Assembly: GCA_036378535.1 (NCBI GenBank) | Contig: DASUWH010000079.1 | Coordinates: forward strand, 1 to 64,000 | DNA: 64,000 nucleotides | Direction: 5' to 3' | DNA from: Gp1-AA122 sp036378535 | GTDB taxonomy: Bacteria; Acidobacteriota; Terriglobia; Terriglobales; Acidobacteriaceae | Shown: one piece after another, positions 33,823 to 42,628 of the stretch | Layout: each line of letters begins with the position of its first letter | Numbering within the stretch: position 1 is the first letter of the stretch | The notes under the pieces: generated by a model | Seen by the model: only the letters and a program-made list of their open reading frames with translations | What the model was told of the DNA's origin: nothing | Databases searched by the model: none | Program-made: the position numbers and the translations under genes

Positions 33823-34848
33823 ATGAAATTATCTGTCGCAATTCTCGTCCTTGGCGGTTCTCTCAGCCTGTTTGATGCGGGCGGGCAATTTCTCCCCTCG
33901 GCCTGGGCGCAGCTGCCCACGGGGAAGGCTGCCGTCGAAGAAGTTCCTCCGCACGCGTTCATCATTACGAAACCGGTCAGCGGCTCCGACATCCCCGCCG
34001 ACTACACCTTCGTCCTCACTCATGACGAAATCTATGTTCCCATCATCGTCCGAAAACCCAAGGGGGACGGGCCGTTCCCGGCAATCACGATGGGCTCGGG
34101 CGAAGGCCGCGAAGGCATGCTGAAGGTGGAGAGCCTCATGCAGAAGCTCCAGCCCATGCAAGAGCGCATGATCGCCCGCGGATATACGGTGGTCACGGTC
34201 AATTATCGAAACGAAATTCCCTACATGTACGAAAAGCTTCAGGGCCCTTCGCACAATCTCCCCGACAGCATCAGCGGCGACCGGCGCACTTTGAAATCCG
34301 AGCCCACGCTCGATCACCAGGACCTGATTGCGATCTTCAAATACCTGCGCACGCTGCCCTATATAGATAAGAACGGCATTGGGGCCATGGGCGTGAGTCA
34401 CAGCGGCGAGATGATTCTGAAAGCTGCCGCCGAGTATGACTTCAACGCCGGAGTCTGCATCGAACCCGCGGCGCACGAATTCCTTCAGGTGAACACCGGT
34501 CCCAGCGCCCCGCGCAAGGACAATGAAATCCAGTACAACGACATCGAAGTCGTGCGCAAGAATGCCGACAAAACCGCGGCCATGGAGCGAATCCAGCGCA
34601 TGCACACGCCCATTCTGATTTTTGGCCGTGAACATGACCATCAGCAGGGAGTTTTCAAATTGACGACCGAATGGATGCGCGAAGCCGGCAAGGACGTAAC
34701 CTGGGAGAGCTTCGATCATCCCGTGCATGGCTACGTGTTCATCTATCGCCAGCCGGATGGCTCGTTTAAGCCGGATCCCATTCAGGAAAAAACTTTCGAA
34801 ATATTCATGGCTTATTTCGACAAGCACTTGAAGCACTCACAGCCATGA
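33823..34848 (+). CDS. Secreted alpha/beta hydrolase (dienelactone-hydrolase/peptidase S9-like)
   Basis: The 341-residue protein begins with a signal peptide (MKLSVAILVLGGSLSLFDAG..., cleavage near SAWA). The alpha/beta-hydrolase triad is recognisable: nucleophile Ser in GVSHSGEM, Asp in FGREHDHQQG and His in HPVHGY. GSGEGREG may supply the oxyanion hole. A strong GGAGG is placed six bases before the ATG. Secreted hydrolases of this type cleave esters or lactones of plant or microbial origin. It lies among Tat proteins and a TonB receptor, so it probably processes the substrate before or after uptake. The specific ester is unknown. Confidence 0.8.
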   Translation: MKLSVAILVLGGSLSLFDAGGQFLPSAWAQLPTGKAAVEEVPPHAFIITKPVSGSDIPADYTFVLTHDEIYVPIIVRKPKGDGPFPAITMGSGEGREGMLKVESLMQKLQPMQERMIARGYTVVTVNYRNEIPYMYEKLQGPSHNLPDSISGDRRTLKSEPTLDHQDLIAIFKYLRTLPYIDKNGIGAMGVSHSGEMILKAAAEYDFNAGVCIEPAAHEFLQVNTGPSAPRKDNEIQYNDIEVVRKNADKTAAMERIQRMHTPILIFGREHDHQQGVFKLTTEWMREAGKDVTWESFDHPVHGYVFIYRQPDGSFKPDPIQEKTFEIFMAYFDKHLKHSQP

Positions 34849-34934
34849 GGCTTCACTTCCCGACTTTTCTGCTAGTCCTCGGCAGGAGTAGAGTTCCTCA
34901 ATTCGCGCAAAATGCGAACCTAAACACTATGAGG

Positions 34935-34984
34935 GGCGCTAATGGCAAGGCTGAAGCCGCGCCGTCCCCAGCCTAATTAGCGCC
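34935..34984 (+). promoter_or_regulatory. Long hairpin in the leader of the 3-hydroxyisobutyrate dehydrogenase-like gene
   Basis: GGCGCTAAT (34935-34943) and ATTAGCGCC (34976-34984) are perfect 9-bp arms around a 32-base loop that itself contains GGCTGAAGCC. The right arm ends two bases before the Shine-Dalgarno sequence GGAGG (34987-34991) of the next gene, so folding could control its translation. Confidence 0.45.
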
Positions 34985-34995
34985 ATGGAGGAAAC

Positions 34996-35877
34996 GTGAA
35001 CATAGGTTTTGTTGGACTGGGCGATATGGGATCGGCGATCGTACCCCGCCTGATCGCGGCCGGTCACGTCGTCACCGCCTGGAACCGCAGCCGCCAAAAA
35101 GCCGAGCCCTTATTCCAGCTCGGCATGAAGTGGGGTGAGAATCCTCGCGATCTGGCACGCAAGTCGGATGTCGTCTTCTCCGTCGTAACTAATGCCGAAG
35201 CGGTCAGATCTGTGGCTCTCGGCGAATATGGAATCATTTCCGGTCTGCGTCCGGACGCCGTCTATCTCGACATGAGCACCATCGATCCCGACGCGAGCAA
35301 GAAGATTGCGGCGGAGTTCGCCAAGGCCAGACTTGTCATGCTGGATGCCCCGCTTTCCGGCACAACGCTCACACTGGCGCAGGGCAATGCTTCGGTGATG
35401 GTCGGTGGCGACCAGGCTGCCTTTGAAAAAGTCCGCCCCGTGCTGCTCGCCATCGGCCCCAAGGTGACCTACATCGGGCCCAGCGGATCAGCGGTTCACC
35501 TCAAAGTCGCGCTCAATATGGCGCTGGTGATCGAGGTGATCGGATTCTGCGAAGCAGTTGCTTTGGCGGAGCAGGGCGGGGTCGCGCGTGAGGTGGCGGT
35601 GGACGCGATGCTCAAGAGCGTGATCGCTTCGCCCGTGCTCAACTACCGGGCGCCGTTGATTCTCAAAGAGACCGCCTACCGCGCTGTCTATGGCAACGTC
35701 AACTTGCAACAGAAAGATATGCTGCTGGCTCTCGACATCGCGCGCAATCTGGGCAGTCCGGTTCCTCTGGCTGCTGCCGCCAACGAGTTGCTGAATGCGG
35801 CGCGCGGCCTCGGTCTCGAGCAGCGCGACTTTGTCACGGTTTTCGAAGTCTACCGCCGCCTGGGAGGAAACCCATGA
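34996..35877 (+). CDS. NAD(P)-dependent beta-hydroxyacid dehydrogenase (3-hydroxyisobutyrate dehydrogenase family)
   Basis: The 293-residue protein starts at GTG 34996, four bases after GGAGG. The Rossmann motif is GFVGLGDMGSAIVPRLIAAGH, followed by NRS and DMSTIDP. The substrate-binding motif DAPLSGTT and the catalytic lysine region SGSAVHLKVALNMALV match the HIBADH/tartronate-semialdehyde reductase/GHB dehydrogenase family. It oxidises a beta-hydroxy acid with NAD(P). The stop overlaps the following cupin start by ATGA, so the two are coupled. This intracellular pair could catalyse late steps of the pathway fed by the receptor and the secreted hydrolase. Confidence 0.88.
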   Translation: MNIGFVGLGDMGSAIVPRLIAAGHVVTAWNRSRQKAEPLFQLGMKWGENPRDLARKSDVVFSVVTNAEAVRSVALGEYGIISGLRPDAVYLDMSTIDPDASKKIAAEFAKARLVMLDAPLSGTTLTLAQGNASVMVGGDQAAFEKVRPVLLAIGPKVTYIGPSGSAVHLKVALNMALVIEVIGFCEAVALAEQGGVAREVAVDAMLKSVIASPVLNYRAPLILKETAYRAVYGNVNLQQKDMLLALDIARNLGSPVPLAAAANELLNAARGLGLEQRDFVTVFEVYRRLGGNP

Positions 35878-36278
35878 AGCCCTATCGCACAGACATCCGC
35901 AGTGTGCCCCATGTCACCGGCCTGTCAGAGGCCGACGGTTGGATCAACATGCAAGTGCAGTTTCTGATTGATCAGAAATCGGCTGGGTCCGACAAACTGG
36001 TGGTGGGGTATACCGTGCTGCCGCCCGGGGCGCGGCACGAGAAGCATCGTCATCCCCACGCCGATGAGTTCCTGGTTGTCCTCAAAGGCAGCGGCTACAT
36101 TTACACCGATGGCGATGACGAGCCCTCCGGAGCGGGTGATGTTGTGTTTACGCCGCGAGGGCATTGGCATGGGTTCAACAACACATCGAGGGAAGACGTC
36201 GTTCTGGTCTGGGGCTGGAGCGGGGCAGGATCGTTGGAGGCGGCCGGCTACGAGATACCTTCGGAGCACGCCAGATAG
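35874..36278 (+). CDS. Cupin-domain protein
   Basis: The 134-residue protein has a full cupin barrel. Motif 1 is GARHEKHRHPHADEFLVVLKG (His ligands and Glu), and motif 2 is GAGDVVFTPRGHWHGFNNT (final His). It overlaps the dehydrogenase gene by four bases. A His-dense motif 1 like this is common in small dioxygenases and isomerases, but also in metabolite-binding cupins. Function is not assignable; co-translation with a hydroxyacid dehydrogenase suggests the same pathway. Confidence 0.82.
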   Translation: MKPYRTDIRSVPHVTGLSEADGWINMQVQFLIDQKSAGSDKLVVGYTVLPPGARHEKHRHPHADEFLVVLKGSGYIYTDGDDEPSGAGDVVFTPRGHWHGFNNTSREDVVLVWGWSGAGSLEAAGYEIPSEHAR

Positions 36279-36286
36279 CGAAATAC

Positions 36287-36329
36287 CTTCGTGCCCTTTG
36301 CGGTGAAGATCACCACAAAGGACACAAAG
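36287..36329. repeat. Inverted-repeat element between convergent genes (CCTTTGTGTCC-type)
   Basis: Arms 36287-36306 and 36310-36329 are 20 bases each with 17 matches around a 3-base loop. All three mismatches are C/T, so they pair as G-U in RNA. It resembles the widely dispersed CTTTGTGTCCTTTGTGGT repeats, from memory. Its place between the cupin and the convergent GH13 gene suits a bidirectional termination signal. Confidence 0.5.
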
Positions 36330-36347
36330 CTAGTTGTGCAAGGATCT

Positions 36348-38057
36348 CTATTTTGCGGCCGCGGAAATCTCCGCGATATAAACTCCGAACGGCTCCAGCG
36401 ACACTTGAGAAAGATCGGAAGGCGATTTGGACATATTCGCGGTTAGCAGTGTCTTCGCTTTCGCCGGCGAGAATCCCTGCGGCGCAAGGTCGAAGCTGGC
36501 TTTCTGGGGCTCGTTGGACATGTTCAGCACCACCAGCACGGCTTGGTTCCTGTATTTCCTCAAGTAGGAAAGCACGTTAGGATCGTCCTGATTCAGCGGA
36601 ATGTATTCTCCGTCCAGCAGGGCCCGGTTCTGATGATGCAGGGCTAATGCATGCCTGTAGAACTCCAGAATCGAGTTGGGGTCCTTGGATTCTGCTTCCA
36701 CATTGTGGGTCTTGTAACTTTCAGGGACAGGAAGCCAGGGAGTCGCTTTGCTGAAACCGGCATTGGTTGTGTCATCCCACTGCATGGGCGTGCGCTCGCC
36801 ATCCCGGCCTTTCTCTTCCGGCCAGCCGGTGATGCCAATCGGATCCTTCACATCTTCTTTGCGCTTGGGATCGTTGTTGGTCATCCCGATCTCTTCGCCG
36901 TAGTACAGGATGGGAGTGCCGCGCAGCGTTAGATACAGGCCGGCGAGCAGCTTGGCAATGGCGTCATCGTGCTGGCCATCGCCATAGCGCACGTAGGCGC
37001 GCACGTTATCGTGATTGCTGAACACATACACCGGCCAGCCGCCGGAGGCGTTGACTCCGGCAATCTGCCGGCGGAATTCAGGCGCCGACAGCTTATTCAC
37101 CTTCATGAACATGAAATCCATCGGCATTTGCAGTTCGTTATTGTTGTCCCCGTAGTACTGCTTCAATTCGTCGAAGGTGTTGGTATAGGCTTCGCCGATT
37201 AAGACAGAACCGTACTCGTCAGCCACTTTGCGCAGCCCGCGCATTACATCGTGCACCTCGGGCAGTTTCTTGTTGTATTTGTCCTCCATGTTGGGATCGC
37301 TGTACTTATTCGTCCCCGGGAGCACGGGATTGTCGCGCAGGTCGGGATCTTCAAACAGGGTATCGACCGCATCCAGCCGAAACCCGGCGACGCCGCGTTT
37401 GTACCACCAGCGCGTGACATCGAACATCGCATTTTCAACCTTGGGATTGTGCCAGTTGAGGTCGGGCTGCTGGATATAGAAGTAGTGGTAGTAGTACTGA
37501 TTGGTTTTTGGATCGAATTGCCAGGCCGAATGTCCGAAGGTGGATTCCCAGTTATTAGGCGGCTGGCCGGGGCCCTTGCCATCGCGCCACACATACCAGT
37601 CGCGATGCGCGGAGCTACGCGAGGACTTGGAGTCGATAAACCAGGGGTGCTGGTCGGAGGTGTGATTGACCACAAAATCGAGGATGATTCGAATATTGCG
37701 CCTCTTGGCTTCCGCCTGCATGCGATCGAAATCCTTGAGCGTGCCATACATCGGGTCGATGTTCTCGTAATCGGAAACGTCGTAGCCGAAGTCCACCTGC
37801 GGAGAAGGGAAGCAGGGCGTGATCCAGATAGCGTCGACTCCCAGCTGCTTGAGGTAATCGAGCCTGGCAGTGATTCCATTCAGATCGCCAACCCCGTCAT
37901 TGTTGCTGTCACCGTAGCTGCGCGGATAAATCTCGTAAAAAACCGCGTGCTGCCACCATTGGTGACCTTCCGAATCCACAGCTTGAGTTGCTGCGAGCGA
38001 TAAGCACCCAAATGTCAGGATCGTTGTGAGCAGAACATAGCGGACGAGTCGGCACAT
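36348..38057 (-). CDS. Secreted GH13 alpha-glucosidase (oligo-1,6-glucosidase-like)
   Basis: The 569-residue glycoside hydrolase has an N-terminal signal segment (YVLLTTILTFGCLSLAATQA). GH13 regions are complete: region I DFVVNHTS, region II GFRLDAVD (nucleophile Asp229), region III IGEAY (acid/base Glu289) and region IV FSNHDN (Asp350). WWQHAVFYEIYPRSYGDSNNDGVGDL is split by the usual (beta/alpha)8 start. The QPDLNWHNPKV motif is typical of the GH13 oligo-1,6-glucosidase/alpha-glucosidase group. Export implies cleavage of alpha-glucosides in the periplasm. It is adjacent to a second secreted glycosidase on the same strand, 65 bases upstream, so they are probably cotranscribed. Confidence 0.93.
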   Translation of the reverse strand: MCRLVRYVLLTTILTFGCLSLAATQAVDSEGHQWWQHAVFYEIYPRSYGDSNNDGVGDLNGITARLDYLKQLGVDAIWITPCFPSPQVDFGYDVSDYENIDPMYGTLKDFDRMQAEAKRRNIRIILDFVVNHTSDQHPWFIDSKSSRSSAHRDWYVWRDGKGPGQPPNNWESTFGHSAWQFDPKTNQYYYHYFYIQQPDLNWHNPKVENAMFDVTRWWYKRGVAGFRLDAVDTLFEDPDLRDNPVLPGTNKYSDPNMEDKYNKKLPEVHDVMRGLRKVADEYGSVLIGEAYTNTFDELKQYYGDNNNELQMPMDFMFMKVNKLSAPEFRRQIAGVNASGGWPVYVFSNHDNVRAYVRYGDGQHDDAIAKLLAGLYLTLRGTPILYYGEEIGMTNNDPKRKEDVKDPIGITGWPEEKGRDGERTPMQWDDTTNAGFSKATPWLPVPESYKTHNVEAESKDPNSILEFYRHALALHHQNRALLDGEYIPLNQDDPNVLSYLRKYRNQAVLVVLNMSNEPQKASFDLAPQGFSPAKAKTLLTANMSKSPSDLSQVSLEPFGVYIAEISAAAK

Positions 38058-38122
38058 AAGATAACCTCGGGAGATAAGTCTTTCTGTTTTGTTATACCCG
38101 TTTCGAATCGTATTTGCAGCGC

Positions 38123-40684
38123 TTACCTGCGGAAATGGAACGAAACCTTGGTGTGTATGTAAGCCTCGCCGTCGCGCGGGAACATAACCTTCAGATGATG
38201 TTCACTCTCGGTGCTGACAAGGGTGCCGCCGTCAATATTGGACACCTGATCGGCATTCCACAGGCCGAGCTCGTAGGTTCGACCGGCGCGACCCGCAAGT
38301 TCAAGCGCAAGAGAGTTCCCGTCAGGTGCCCAGGACTCCGAAACTAGACGCAGGCCCTGGCTCTCGCCGCCGAGCGCAGGCAGCTGCGAATCGAAAAATA
38401 AACCAAAATCACCGAGCACCCGAATGCGCAGTTTGCTCTTCCCGGGGCTCAGCGGAAAGCTCACGGTTGCGTGCTGGTCGATGGAATTTTTTTCCGCATG
38501 AATTGCAATTCTACGGCCATTGATCTCTGCTCCCATGATGTTGGCGTGCAGGCTGACTGCGGGAGAGAACTCCATCGTGCACGTTCCCGAACCAGAGCGC
38601 TGCACTTCCAGGCTGATTTCTTCCATGCTGCGGTGATATTGAATCGCTAACTTGCAATCCCCGGCGGTGACATTCTCGACGGCGAAACTGGACCAGTTGT
38701 AGGGGACATGTGGCGCCAGGGTGACCGTATGTGAGACTGCATCCGTACTCAGCCCCAGCATCCCGCGCAGCAACGGGCTTACGATCATCGCGGCCGACCA
38801 GATCTGGTGCGGCGAACTGGTCGAGAGGGGCTCAAAATAATCACCCGAAAGAACCTCTGTCGCGTGTCCCAGAGAGCCGTTCAAGGCGAGCAGGGAATTG
38901 GCGCGCAGATTGAAATACGCCGGGAGCGCGCGATGATAGCGGTATTCGCCCACTGACGCCCACCCCGTGAACAGCGGCCACACCGAGCCGAAGTGATAGC
39001 CGCCGGGATTGTAGCGGGGATCTTGCGACGAGATGATTCTCATCCCCCAATCGTTTTCATGATCGGCGTCCGCGAGCAAATCGAGGTTAGTCTCCGCCCG
39101 TGCTTCATCAAGGAGGCCGAACCACATGGGAACCGTAGACAACACGGTGGGGATCTCGACCTGTTTGCCGTTGCTGTCGAGAGCGAAGCTGAATAGTTTC
39201 TTGTCCGGCGCCCAGAAGGTTTCGTTGAGCTGACTTCTACTGTGAGCGAAACTATCTGCCAGTTCGCGGCGGATATCATCTTTGCCGGTCAAGTGAGCCA
39301 GGTTTGCCAACGCGCGCAGCGCTTCCGCGCCGATGCCGCTCTGATACAACTCCGTTTTGACCGGCAGCAGCGGGCCGCCTTCCACCCAGCCATGTCCAAA
39401 GCCGAAATTCTGCGGCAAGCCGTGGCTGTCGTAGGTGGAACGCAGGAATTGATAAGCCTTCCACAGCGTGTCCCAGTGCTGACGAGCGAACTCTACATCG
39501 CCGCTGTGCGTAACGTAATCATCAGTAGCAATGATGTACAGCGGCGTGGCATCCACCGAGGCATAGCCATACGGAAACGCGGTGAACCACGGGACCAGGC
39601 TGGCCGACTGAGAAATCTCGTGCGGAATCTTTCCATCGGCGCGCTGGTACTTGGCCAGAAAATCCAAAGTCGCGCGGGTGGTGGCGAAGTCGCCTTCGGC
39701 ATCGAGCGCGAGGTCGGTCCAGAGGGCATCCCGCCCGAAAAACCAGGCAAAACCTGGGCGCTGGCCGTCGCCCGAGGTGCGGTAGCCCGCAACCAGGCTG
39801 GTGCCAAGATACGGATTGGTGACCATACCCTGCGCCATGCTGACGCGTGCCCAGTCGTAAGCCTGCTGCAGTTGCGCGTCAGGAATGTGAAGCTGCACCG
39901 TGTGGCTGAGGTAATTCTCATAGTAAGCAGCCGAGTCGCGTAGAAGGTCAACGTAGCTTGCAGACAGTCGGCGATATGTGTTCTCAACATCCGCTTCCCC
40001 TTGAACCGAGGCTGCGATCACGATGACCTTGGTTTCTTTTCCGTTCTGAACCGGCCCGAGTAGAAGCGAACTAATGGAAGAGCTGGAATAGTTGGTGGCG
40101 TATTCCTGCTGGCCAAGCGTGCCCGAGGGTGAGCCGATCAGCGCGGCAAATTTTTTCTGTTCCTCGCCGAAGTCAAACGCTCTCAAGGCGGGATTCCACT
40201 GCAGGTAGGTTCCGCCCAGGGCGGCCGGCCACTCTAGCTGGAAATCACGCTGGAAAGCCGCCTCGATCTCGACTGGCTGCTTTGTCTTGACTTCAAGCGT
40301 AATGACGGCTCCGGCCTCATGCACGGGAACGAACAATGTTTCCTGTACCTGGAACGTGTCGCTGGCGTAAGTGATGGTGCAGGATTCAGGATGCACGATC
40401 AACGTTCGAGCCAACGATTCGGCCGGCAGGGCGCGGCCGTCTGTATGAAAAATGAGGTGGAAGTCACGCAGGATTTTCAGGGGATAGACCCAGGCCTCGA
40501 AGCGCCCGCTTTCGTTTCCTAACAGAGCGGCTCGAGTGCCGACCACCGGCAGGAACTCCCAGCCGCGAATGGGGCGCGTTAGCTCGAGGGAAGTCGAGGC
40601 AGGCTGGCTGTATAGACTGCTCGACGCCGCCAACATCGCCAGCGTCGCCAGTAGCGAGACCAGCTTCCGTTTGCCCGGGTGCAT
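38123..40684 (-). CDS. Secreted glycogen-debranching-enzyme-like glycosidase (amylo-alpha-1,6-glucosidase-type)
   Basis: The 853-residue protein starts at Met 40684; an upstream TTG would add 17 residues before a clear signal peptide (KLVSLLATLAMLAASSSL). An N-terminal beta-sandwich domain is followed by an (alpha/alpha)6 barrel. The barrel contains FAWFFGRDALWTDLALDAEG (substrate-binding Asp), KYQRADGKIPHE, PLYIIATDDYV and GHATEVLSGDYFEPLSTSSP, the pattern of the GDE_C/amylo-1,6-glucosidase family. C-terminal beta domains follow. It would trim alpha-1,6 branches or hydrolyse alpha-glucans in the periplasm. It is located next to a GH13 enzyme, consistent with alpha-glucan use. Assignment to family is good, specificity uncertain. 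Confidence 0.8.
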   Translation of the reverse strand: MHPGKRKLVSLLATLAMLAASSSLYSQPASTSLELTRPIRGWEFLPVVGTRAALLGNESGRFEAWVYPLKILRDFHLIFHTDGRALPAESLARTLIVHPESCTITYASDTFQVQETLFVPVHEAGAVITLEVKTKQPVEIEAAFQRDFQLEWPAALGGTYLQWNPALRAFDFGEEQKKFAALIGSPSGTLGQQEYATNYSSSSISSLLLGPVQNGKETKVIVIAASVQGEADVENTYRRLSASYVDLLRDSAAYYENYLSHTVQLHIPDAQLQQAYDWARVSMAQGMVTNPYLGTSLVAGYRTSGDGQRPGFAWFFGRDALWTDLALDAEGDFATTRATLDFLAKYQRADGKIPHEISQSASLVPWFTAFPYGYASVDATPLYIIATDDYVTHSGDVEFARQHWDTLWKAYQFLRSTYDSHGLPQNFGFGHGWVEGGPLLPVKTELYQSGIGAEALRALANLAHLTGKDDIRRELADSFAHSRSQLNETFWAPDKKLFSFALDSNGKQVEIPTVLSTVPMWFGLLDEARAETNLDLLADADHENDWGMRIISSQDPRYNPGGYHFGSVWPLFTGWASVGEYRYHRALPAYFNLRANSLLALNGSLGHATEVLSGDYFEPLSTSSPHQIWSAAMIVSPLLRGMLGLSTDAVSHTVTLAPHVPYNWSSFAVENVTAGDCKLAIQYHRSMEEISLEVQRSGSGTCTMEFSPAVSLHANIMGAEINGRRIAIHAEKNSIDQHATVSFPLSPGKSKLRIRVLGDFGLFFDSQLPALGGESQGLRLVSESWAPDGNSLALELAGRAGRTYELGLWNADQVSNIDGGTLVSTESEHHLKVMFPRDGEAYIHTKVSFHFRR

Positions 40685-40777
40685 AGGCTGCTGACCGGGA
40701 CGACTGCGTTCTGATGCGGTACTATAAGAAAGCAATCGCGAATTCTAGCACGAGCAAATTAGGGCGGTACCAGCCTC

Positions 40778-42583
40778 TTGTCTTCGTCACGCCGCGACTT
40801 CCTGAAATCCTTGAGCCGTTCCGCGCTGGTTCTTCCGCTGGAGGGCGTGTTTGCACTGGCTCGGCCAAGCCGCTTGCGTGCTCTGGCTACGACGGCCCAG
40901 CAGTCACCGAGCGATCCGATCGGCGTTAGCTTCGTCAATATCGCGAAAGAGTCGGGGCTGAACGTAAAGACCTTCTTCGGCGGCGAGCACAAGAACAAGT
41001 ATTTACTGGAAACCACCGGCTGCGGAATCGCGTTCTACGACTACGACAACGACGGCTGGCTCGATATTTTCGTGGTGAACGGATCGCGCCTCGAGGGTTT
41101 TCCAAAGGGCGAGGAGCCCATTTCTCACCTTTTCAAAAATAATCGCGACGGCACGTTTACGGATGTCACCGCCAAAGCGGGCGTCGGCCGCTCGGGATGG
41201 GGCCAGGGCGTCTGTGTCGGCGATTACGACAATGATGGCTTTGACGATCTGTTCGTCACCTATTACGGAAACAATGTTCTTTATCACAACAATGGCGATG
41301 GAACCTTTACCGACGTCAGCCAGAAAGCGGGAGTAGCCGGGAAGGGAACGCGCTGGGGAACGGGTTGCGCGTTTGTCGATTACGATCGCGACGGACACCT
41401 CGATCTTTTCGTCGCCAATTACATCGCGCTCGATTTGAAGACGGCGCCGGTGCCGGAATCTGGGCCCTGTCTCTACAAAGGCGTGATGGTGGCGTGTGGT
41501 CCGCCGGGCCTGCAAGGCGACAGCAATATTCTTTACCACAACAACGGCGACGGCACTTTCACTGAAGTTTCTGAAGCCGCCGGCATCACGCAAGCGAATG
41601 GCACCTACGGGCTCGGCGTTCTGACTGCCGACTTCGACAACGACGGCTGGCCCGATATTTACGTTGCTAACGATTCCACGCCGAGCCTGCTCTATCAGAA
41701 CAAGAAGAATGGAAAGTTCGTAGATATCGGCATGGAGTCGGGCTGCGTGCTCAGCGCCGATGGCAAGCCACAGGCGGGGATGGGTGTCTCCGCCGCGGAT
41801 TACGATCTGGACGGCAACCTGGACATCGTGAAGACCAACTTTGCCGGCGACACTCCTTCGCTCTATCGCAATCGCGGTAATGGCAGCTTTGAAGACATGA
41901 CCTTCAGCGCCGGGCTCGGAATCCATACTCAATATCTCGGCTGGGGAGTCGGATTCTTTGACATGGATAATGACGGCTGGCCCGACATCCTGATTTGCAA
42001 CGGACACGTCTATCCCGAAGTCGAACAGCTAAAAACCGAAGCCGGCTATCCCCAGCGGAAACTGCTCTACAAGAATCTTCGCAATGGCCACTTTGATGAT
42101 GTGTCCGAGAACGGCGGTTCCGGGATTTCCACCCCTTATGCCTCGCGTGGCTGCGCCTTCGGGGACTTCGATAATGACGGCGATCTCGACGTGGTCGTGA
42201 ATACGATTAATGATTATCCGCAACTGCTGCGCTGCGATTCCCAACTGCAGAACAACTGGATCAAGGTAAAGACAATTGGGACCAAATCCAATCGCAGCGG
42301 CATCGGAGCGCGGTTGCGCTGTGTCACAAGGCCCCAGGATGAGTCCAAAGAGCACTCCCAAATTGACGAAGTCCGCAGCGGCGGCAGTTACATCTCGCAG
42401 AACGATCTCCGGGTGCACTTCGGATTGGGGAAGGCGCAGAAGGTGGACCTGCTCGAGATCCGCTGGCCCAGCGGGCAAGTCGATACCTTGAAAGATTTGA
42501 AACCAAATCAGGTGATCGTCGTAAAAGAAGGCGCGGGGATCGTGCGCACCATGCAGTTCGACGCGCGCAAGCGAAATAGCTGA
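40778..42583 (+). CDS. CRTAC1-family protein (FG-GAP repeats plus ASPIC/UnbV), Tat-exported
   Basis: The 601-residue product appears to start at TTG 40778 with an SRRDFLK twin-arginine signal (Arg5-Arg6); an AGGGCGG stretch about ten bases upstream is a weak ribosome-binding site. Seven or so calcium-binding FG-GAP blades are present (YDYDNDGWLDIFVVNG, GDYDNDGFDDLFV, DYDRDGHLDLFVANY, DFDNDGWPDIYVAND, DYDLDGNLDIV, DMDNDGWPDILICNG, FDNDGDLDVVV). The C-terminal ASPIC/UnbV domain (IGARLRCV...VRSGGSYISQNDLRVHFGLG) follows. It is tail-to-tail with a paralogue. In Acidobacteria such proteins often stand beside TPR proteins. Function unknown; export and the propeller suggest a scaffold or receptor. 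Confidence 0.87.
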   Translation: MSSSRRDFLKSLSRSALVLPLEGVFALARPSRLRALATTAQQSPSDPIGVSFVNIAKESGLNVKTFFGGEHKNKYLLETTGCGIAFYDYDNDGWLDIFVVNGSRLEGFPKGEEPISHLFKNNRDGTFTDVTAKAGVGRSGWGQGVCVGDYDNDGFDDLFVTYYGNNVLYHNNGDGTFTDVSQKAGVAGKGTRWGTGCAFVDYDRDGHLDLFVANYIALDLKTAPVPESGPCLYKGVMVACGPPGLQGDSNILYHNNGDGTFTEVSEAAGITQANGTYGLGVLTADFDNDGWPDIYVANDSTPSLLYQNKKNGKFVDIGMESGCVLSADGKPQAGMGVSAADYDLDGNLDIVKTNFAGDTPSLYRNRGNGSFEDMTFSAGLGIHTQYLGWGVGFFDMDNDGWPDILICNGHVYPEVEQLKTEAGYPQRKLLYKNLRNGHFDDVSENGGSGISTPYASRGCAFGDFDNDGDLDVVVNTINDYPQLLRCDSQLQNNWIKVKTIGTKSNRSGIGARLRCVTRPQDESKEHSQIDEVRSGGSYISQNDLRVHFGLGKAQKVDLLEIRWPSGQVDTLKDLKPNQVIVVKEGAGIVRTMQFDARKRNS

Positions 42584-42628
42584 CTCGCTTCGTGATCTTG
42601 CTTTGTTAGTAGTCGACCGCGCGCCGTC

